This document shows, piece by piece, positions 59,634 to 63,406 of a stretch of 63,406 bases of DNA (positions are counted from its first letter, which is position 1; every line of letters begins with the position of its first letter). Origin of the DNA: Pseudomonas sp. BMS12 (GTDB taxonomy: Bacteria > Pseudomonadota > Gammaproteobacteria > Pseudomonadales > Pseudomonadaceae). A model generated the notes under the pieces. That model was not told the origin of the DNA. It saw nothing but the letters and a program-made list of their open reading frames with translations, and made no database searches. A program made the position numbers and the translations under genes. The stretch lies in the NCBI RefSeq assembly GCF_001592875.1, contig NZ_LSOF01000018.1, positions 201,116 to 264,521 of the forward strand. Direction: 5' to 3'.

Positions 59634-61075
59634 CAGTGAGCCACCTCAGCAGGAATCAGGGCAGCGGCGTCGTATTCGGCCTTGTTCGCGGCACGCACGG
59701 TACGCCAGGTGTTGTAGGCCATCAGCAGCATGCCGGTCACGAAGAAGGCACCGCCAAGGGCGCGAACCATGTAACCGAGGTGGCTGGCTTCCAGCGCTTC
59801 GACGAAGGAGTAGGTGAGGGTGCCGTCTTCGTTGACTGCGCGCCACATCAGACCCTGGGTGATGCCGTTGACCCACATCGAGGCGATGTACAGCACGGTG
59901 CCGATGGTGGCCAGCCAGAAGTGTGCGTTGATCAGACCGACGCTGTGCATCTGCTCACGACCGAAGACCTTCGGAATCAGGTGGTACAGCGAGCCGATGG
60001 AGATCATCGCTACCCAGCCGAGGGCGCCGGCGTGTACGTGGCCGATGGTCCAGTCGGTGTAGTGGGACAGCGCGTTGACGGTCTTGATGGCCATCATTGG
60101 ACCTTCGAAGGTCGACATGCCGTAGAAGGCCAGCGATACCACCAGGAAGCGCAGGATCGGGTCGTTGCGCAGCTTATGCCAGGCGCCCGACAGGCTCATC
60201 ATGCCGTTGATCATGCCGCCCCAGCTCGGAGCCAGCAGAATGACCGACATGGCCATGCCGAGGGACTGGGCCCAGTCCGGCAGTGCGGTGTAATGCAGGT
60301 GGTGCGGGCCTGCCCAGATGTACAGGGTGATCAGTGCCCAGAAGTGCACGATCGACAGGCGGTACGAGTAGATAGGACGCTCGGCCTGCTTGGGTACGAA
60401 GTAGTACATCATCCCCAGGAAACCGGTGGTCAGGAAGAAGCCCACGGCGTTGTGGCCGTACCACCATTGCACCATGGCGTCGGTAGCACCGGCGTAGACC
60501 GAGTAGGACTTGAACAGGGTGACCGGCATTTCCATGCTGTTGACGATGTGCAGCATGGCGGTGACCAGGATGAAGGCACCGAAGAACCAGTTGCCCACAT
60601 AGATGTGCTTGGTCTTGCGCTTGATGATGGTGCCGAAGAACACCGCACAGTAGGTGATCCAGACCACGCCCAGAAGGATGTCGATCGGCCACTCCAGCTC
60701 GGCGTACTCCTTGGAGGAGGTGTAGCCCAGTGGCAGGGTGATGACGGCCAGCACGATCACGGCTTGCCAACCCCAGAAGGTGAAGGCGGCCAGACTGTCG
60801 GAGATCAGGCGAGCCTGACAGGTGCGCTGAACCACGTAATAAGAAGTGGCGAACAGGGCGCAACCGCCGAAGGCGAAGATCACCGCGTTGGTGTGCAGGG
60901 GACGCAGACGGCCGAAGCTGGTCCACGGCAGGTTCAGGTTGAGTTCTGGCCACACGAGTTGTGCGGCGATGAACACACCGAGACCCATCCCGATGACCCC
61001 CCAGATTACCGTCATAACGGCGAACTGGCGGACCACCTTGTAGTTATAAGCAGTCTGACTGATTGCTGTGCTCAT
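59633..61075 (-). CDS. ccoN1: cbb3 oxidase catalytic subunit CcoN1
   Basis: A 480-residue haem-copper oxidase catalytic subunit with about 12 membrane helices. The low-spin haem region holds TNAVIFAFGGCALF, the Cu-B/Tyr part is WWYGHNAVGFFLT, and GHVHAGALGWVAM carries the late histidines. It reduces oxygen with high affinity. First gene of ccoN-O-Q-P operon 1. The ATG at 61075 is followed by STAISQTAYNYKVVRQFAVM, the usual N-terminus. Confidence 0.96.
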   Translation of the reverse strand: MSTAISQTAYNYKVVRQFAVMTVIWGVIGMGLGVFIAAQLVWPELNLNLPWTSFGRLRPLHTNAVIFAFGGCALFATSYYVVQRTCQARLISDSLAAFTFWGWQAVIVLAVITLPLGYTSSKEYAELEWPIDILLGVVWITYCAVFFGTIIKRKTKHIYVGNWFFGAFILVTAMLHIVNSMEMPVTLFKSYSVYAGATDAMVQWWYGHNAVGFFLTTGFLGMMYYFVPKQAERPIYSYRLSIVHFWALITLYIWAGPHHLHYTALPDWAQSLGMAMSVILLAPSWGGMINGMMSLSGAWHKLRNDPILRFLVVSLAFYGMSTFEGPMMAIKTVNALSHYTDWTIGHVHAGALGWVAMISIGSLYHLIPKVFGREQMHSVGLINAHFWLATIGTVLYIASMWVNGITQGLMWRAVNEDGTLTYSFVEALEASHLGYMVRALGGAFFVTGMLLMAYNTWRTVRAANKAEYDAAALIPAEVAH

Positions 61076-61128
61076 GCTAGGGGTTCCACGGTTAATGGAG
61101 TTTTCTTAGGGGTAAAAAATCGGCGGCA

Positions 61129-61157
61129 AGTATGGATAAATGAGGTACCCATTGCAA
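61129..61157 (-). promoter_or_regulatory. Candidate sigma-70 promoter of cco operon 1
   Basis: On the minus strand TTGCAA (61157-61152) and CATACT (61134-61129) are spaced 17 nt. Transcription would start near 61122, about 47 nt before ccoN1. Confidence 0.5.
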
Positions 61158-61390
61158 CGCCGGATGCCAGTGTGATCAAGGTTTTAGCGGGCTTTTACCC
61201 CTTCCGAGAGTTCGCTTTCAGGGGCGAATTTTCGGATTTCGATGACTTGGATGGCACTGCGCAACGAAAGGAATCGCCTTGGAGTTGTTACCAGGTGCGA
61301 CTGTTGGGCAGCTTAGACCATGTCAACTGATGCGGCCTGCAATCGTTCTGCGGGGTGCGACATCGGGTCGCACGAGTGGTGGGGCGGGAA

Positions 61391-61410
61391 CGGGCGCCGA
61401 TTGGCGCCCG
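61391..61410 (-). terminator. Hairpin after cco operon 2
   Basis: Perfect stem CGGGCGCC / GGCGCCCG with 4-nt loop, 18 nt past the ccoP2 stop. GC-rich and without T-run, so strength is uncertain. Confidence 0.6.
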
Positions 61411-61428
61411 GGAGGGGATGGGCAGTTT

Positions 61429-62370
61429 TTAGTCCTGGGCTACCGCTTGCTCCTGCTGTTGGGACAGGCTGTACACATAGGCGGTCAGCAGGTGCACCTT
61501 GTCCTCGCTACCCACGTACGGCAGTTGTGCTGGCATGTGGCCGGTGCGGCCGTAACGGATGGTCTGCTGCAGCTGGGCAAAACTGCTGCCGTAGATGAAG
61601 GCGCTGGGGTTGGTCAGGTTGGGGGCGCCCATGCTCGGGGTGCCCTTGCCGTCGGCGCCGTGGCAGGCGAAGCAGGTGCTGGCGAAGATCTTCTGGCCGG
61701 CGCTGATATCGGCGGTCTCACCTGCCGGCAGCTTGCGCCCGGCCAGTTCGGTCAGCACGTAGGCGGCGACATTGTGTACGCCTTCTTCGCCAATCATCTG
61801 GGCCTGGGCCGGCATCATGCCGCTGCGGCCACCGATGATGGTCTGCTTGATGGTTTCCGGTGAGCCGCCCCAGCGCCACTCCTTGTCGGTCAGATTGGGG
61901 AAACCGTAGGCGCCCTTGGCATCGGAACCATGGCAGACCGAGCAGTTGGAGGCAAACAGGCGACCGCCCATCTTCAAGGCGCGTTCATCCTGAGCGACCT
62001 GTTCGACCGGCAATTTGGCGTAGCCAGCATAGATCGGTGCGTACTCGCGGTTGGCCTTGTCGACTTCCCGTTGCCATTGTTTGACCTGGGTCCAGCCGCC
62101 TTCGTAGCCCGGCAGCTTGCCGGCGTAATTGCCCAGGCCCGGGTAGAGCAGCAGATAGCCTGCGGCGAAGATCAGGGTGCCGAGGAACAGCATGAACCAC
62201 CACCGGGGTAGCGGGTTGTCGTATTCCTCGATGCCATCGAAGCTGTGCCCCAGGGTCTGCTCGGTAGGGCCGGATTGCTGGCCCTTGCGGGTGGCGAACA
62301 ATAGCCACAGCAGGGCGAGCAGGCTGCCGAGGGTGAGCAGGGTGATGTACCAACTCCAGAACGTGGTCAT
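61429..62370 (-). CDS. ccoP2: cbb3 oxidase dihaem cytochrome c subunit CcoP2
   Basis: A 313-residue dihaem subunit of the second cbb3 oxidase. Haem motifs CSVCH and CFACH, with axial methionines in MMPAQ and MPAQLP, are intact. It is 12 residues shorter than CcoP1, mainly in the linker after the second membrane helix and at the Gln-rich C-terminus. It starts 6 nt after ccoO2, leaving no room for ccoQ. Confidence 0.96.
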   Translation of the reverse strand: MTTFWSWYITLLTLGSLLALLWLLFATRKGQQSGPTEQTLGHSFDGIEEYDNPLPRWWFMLFLGTLIFAAGYLLLYPGLGNYAGKLPGYEGGWTQVKQWQREVDKANREYAPIYAGYAKLPVEQVAQDERALKMGGRLFASNCSVCHGSDAKGAYGFPNLTDKEWRWGGSPETIKQTIIGGRSGMMPAQAQMIGEEGVHNVAAYVLTELAGRKLPAGETADISAGQKIFASTCFACHGADGKGTPSMGAPNLTNPSAFIYGSSFAQLQQTIRYGRTGHMPAQLPYVGSEDKVHLLTAYVYSLSQQQEQAVAQD

Positions 62371-62376
62371 GTCCGA

Positions 62377-62991
62377 TTACCTCTTGTTCTTCAGGCTGGT
62401 GCCGAGCACCTGCAGGTAGGCGACCAGGGCTTCCATCTCGCTCTTGCCCTGCACGGCAGCCTGGGCGCCGCTGATGTCCGCATCGCTGTAGGGCACGCCG
62501 AGGGTGCGCAGGGCGCCCATTTTGGCGGCGCTGTCCTTGCCATCGAGCTTGCTTTCGACCAGCCAGGGGTAGGCCGGCATCTTCGACTCCGGTACGACGT
62601 TGCGCGGGTTGTACAGGTGCGCGCGGTGCCAGTCGTCCGAGTAGCGGCCGCCGACACGGGCCAGGTCCGGGCCGGTGCGCTTGGAACCCCACAGGAAGGG
62701 GTGGTCCCAGACGCTTTCACCGGCGACGGAGTAGTGGCCGTAGCGCTCGGTCTCGGCGCGGAACGGGCGGATCATCTGCGAGTGGCAGCCGACGCAACCT
62801 TCGCGGATGTAGATGTCGCGACCTTCCAGCTGCAGCGCGGTATAGGGCTTCATGCCGGTTACCGGCTCGTTGACCACGTCCTGAAAGAACAGCGGAACGA
62901 TCTGCGTCAGGCCGCCAATGCTCACGGCGAAGACCATGAGCAACGCCAGCAGGCCGACGTTCTTCTCGAGTATTTCGTGCTTGCTGCTCAT
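62377..62991 (-). CDS. ccoO2: cbb3 oxidase monohaem cytochrome c subunit CcoO2
   Basis: A 204-residue counterpart of CcoO1 with haem motif CVGCHSQMIRPF and PESKMPAYPWL. Its middle part is almost identical to CcoO1 at DNA level, including silent positions. It overlaps the ccoN2 stop. Confidence 0.96.
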   Translation of the reverse strand: MSSKHEILEKNVGLLALLMVFAVSIGGLTQIVPLFFQDVVNEPVTGMKPYTALQLEGRDIYIREGCVGCHSQMIRPFRAETERYGHYSVAGESVWDHPFLWGSKRTGPDLARVGGRYSDDWHRAHLYNPRNVVPESKMPAYPWLVESKLDGKDSAAKMGALRTLGVPYSDADISGAQAAVQGKSEMEALVAYLQVLGTSLKNKR

Positions 62992-63406
62992 CAGTGGGCT
63001 CCTTCGGCGATCAGGGCGGCGCTGTCGTACTCGGCCGGCTTGGCCGCGCGTACGGTGAGCCAGGTATTCCAGGCCATCAGCAGCATGCCCGTGAAGAAGA
63101 TGGCGCCACCCAGGACGCGGACCACGAAGCCGGCGTGGCTGGCTTCCAGCGCTTCGACGAAGGAGTAGGTGAGGGTGCCGTCGTCATTCACCGCACGCCA
63201 CATCAGGCCCTGAGTGATGCCGTTGACCCACATCGAGGCGATGTACAGCACGGTGCCGATGGTGGCCAGCCAGAAGTGCGCGTTGATCAGGCCGATGCTG
63301 TGCATCTGCTCGCGACCGAAGACTTTCGGGATCAGGTGGTACAGCGAGCCGATGGAGATCATCGCTACCCAGCCGAGGGCGCCGGCGTGTACGTGGCCGA
63401 TGGTCC
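62991..63406 (-). CDS. ccoN2: cbb3 oxidase catalytic subunit CcoN2 (3' end only)
   Basis: The last 138 codons of a second ccoN; the gene continues past the right edge, so its start and promoter are out of view. It reads GHVHAGALGWVAM near the window edge, then HLIPKVFGREQMHS and a C-terminus ending ALIAEGAH. It is closely similar to the matching part of CcoN1. Confidence 0.95.
   Translation of the reverse strand, partial: TIGHVHAGALGWVAMISIGSLYHLIPKVFGREQMHSIGLINAHFWLATIGTVLYIASMWVNGITQGLMWRAVNDDGTLTYSFVEALEASHAGFVVRVLGGAIFFTGMLLMAWNTWLTVRAAKPAEYDSAALIAEGAH

Larger units (their letters stand above)
61076..61428. other. Intergenic region between cco operons 2 and 1
   Basis: A 353-nt gap with no gene. 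From the ccoN1 end it holds a sigma-70-like promoter (61129-61157) and an isolated TTGAT half-site (61175-61179, minus strand) whose partner half, CTGG, is degenerate. A GC-rich hairpin past ccoP2 (61391-61410) is also present. The weak half-site would fit a largely constitutive cco1 operon, as known for P. aeruginosa cco1. Confidence 0.6.

Noticed and set aside
61167..61179. ANR box before ccoN1
   Set aside because: Only one half (TTGAT) matches; the other half reads CTGG, so it is recorded as a half-site only.
59636..61330. A 564-codon plus-strand frame over ccoN1
   Set aside because: Antisense shadow, histidine- and glutamine-rich, no domain.
1..63406. CRISPR arrays, insertion sequences, integrases, phage genes, toxin-antitoxin pairs
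   Set aside because: No regularly spaced repeats, transposase or integrase motifs, or small paired toxin genes were seen on either strand.

Overview
The window is gram-negative, high-GC gammaproteobacterial chromosome and reads as Pseudomonas in the broad sense. Gene content and order match, from memory, the P. aeruginosa blocks leuCDB-asd-usg-fimV-truA-trpF-accD-folC-cvpA-purF-metZ-xcp and anr-hemN-ccoS/I/H/G-cco1-cco2. Several features point away from P. aeruginosa itself, towards the mendocina/oleovorans/alcaligenes side of the genus: a bd-I type cydPABX operon, and an extra regulator plus haem peroxidase inside the type II secretion cluster. No species can be fixed from the sequence alone.

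Layout. 1-9.2 kb holds tRNA-Glu, housekeeping and accessory genes (alpha/beta hydrolase, eda, thioesterase, dusC, an SDR), ibpA under a near-perfect sigma-32 promoter with a ROSE-type RNA thermometer, a PAS-GGDEF-EAL protein and a LysR regulator. 9.4-25.7 kb is a conserved biosynthetic run: leuCDB, asd, a catalytically dead asd paralogue, fimV, truA, trpF, accD, folC, a SPOR protein, cvpA, purF and metZ.

25.7-41.8 kb is a complete type II secretion (Gsp/Xcp) cluster. gspCD is on the minus strand and gspEFGHIJKLM on the plus strand. Between them sits about 6 kb holding a MalT-like STAND/LuxR regulator and a 913-residue haem protein. That protein has the signatures of fatty-acid alpha-dioxygenases (HDW distal His, YRMH tyrosine and proximal His) plus a C-terminal extension of about 290 residues. 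The leaders of all four transcription units in this cluster carry the AANAANAA motif bound by Hfq/Crc, which suggests shared carbon catabolite control. This is the most unusual part of the window.

41.8-45.4 kb is a junction: an AT-rich gap, a 52-residue secreted peptide, a DedA/YqaA-like membrane protein, a parvulin, a PilT/PilU-type ATPase and a periplasmic binding protein. 45.4-63.4 kb is low-oxygen respiration on the minus strand: cydP-A-B-X-ybgE (bd oxidase), apt, the oxygen sensor anr, hemN, cbb3 assembly genes (safE-like, ccoS, ccoI, ccoH, ccoG), and two tandem cbb3 oxidase operons, the second running off the right edge. ANR boxes precede hemN (perfect) and cydP (degenerate), so the sensor and its targets lie together.

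No insertion sequence, transposase, integrase, CRISPR array or rRNA was seen.
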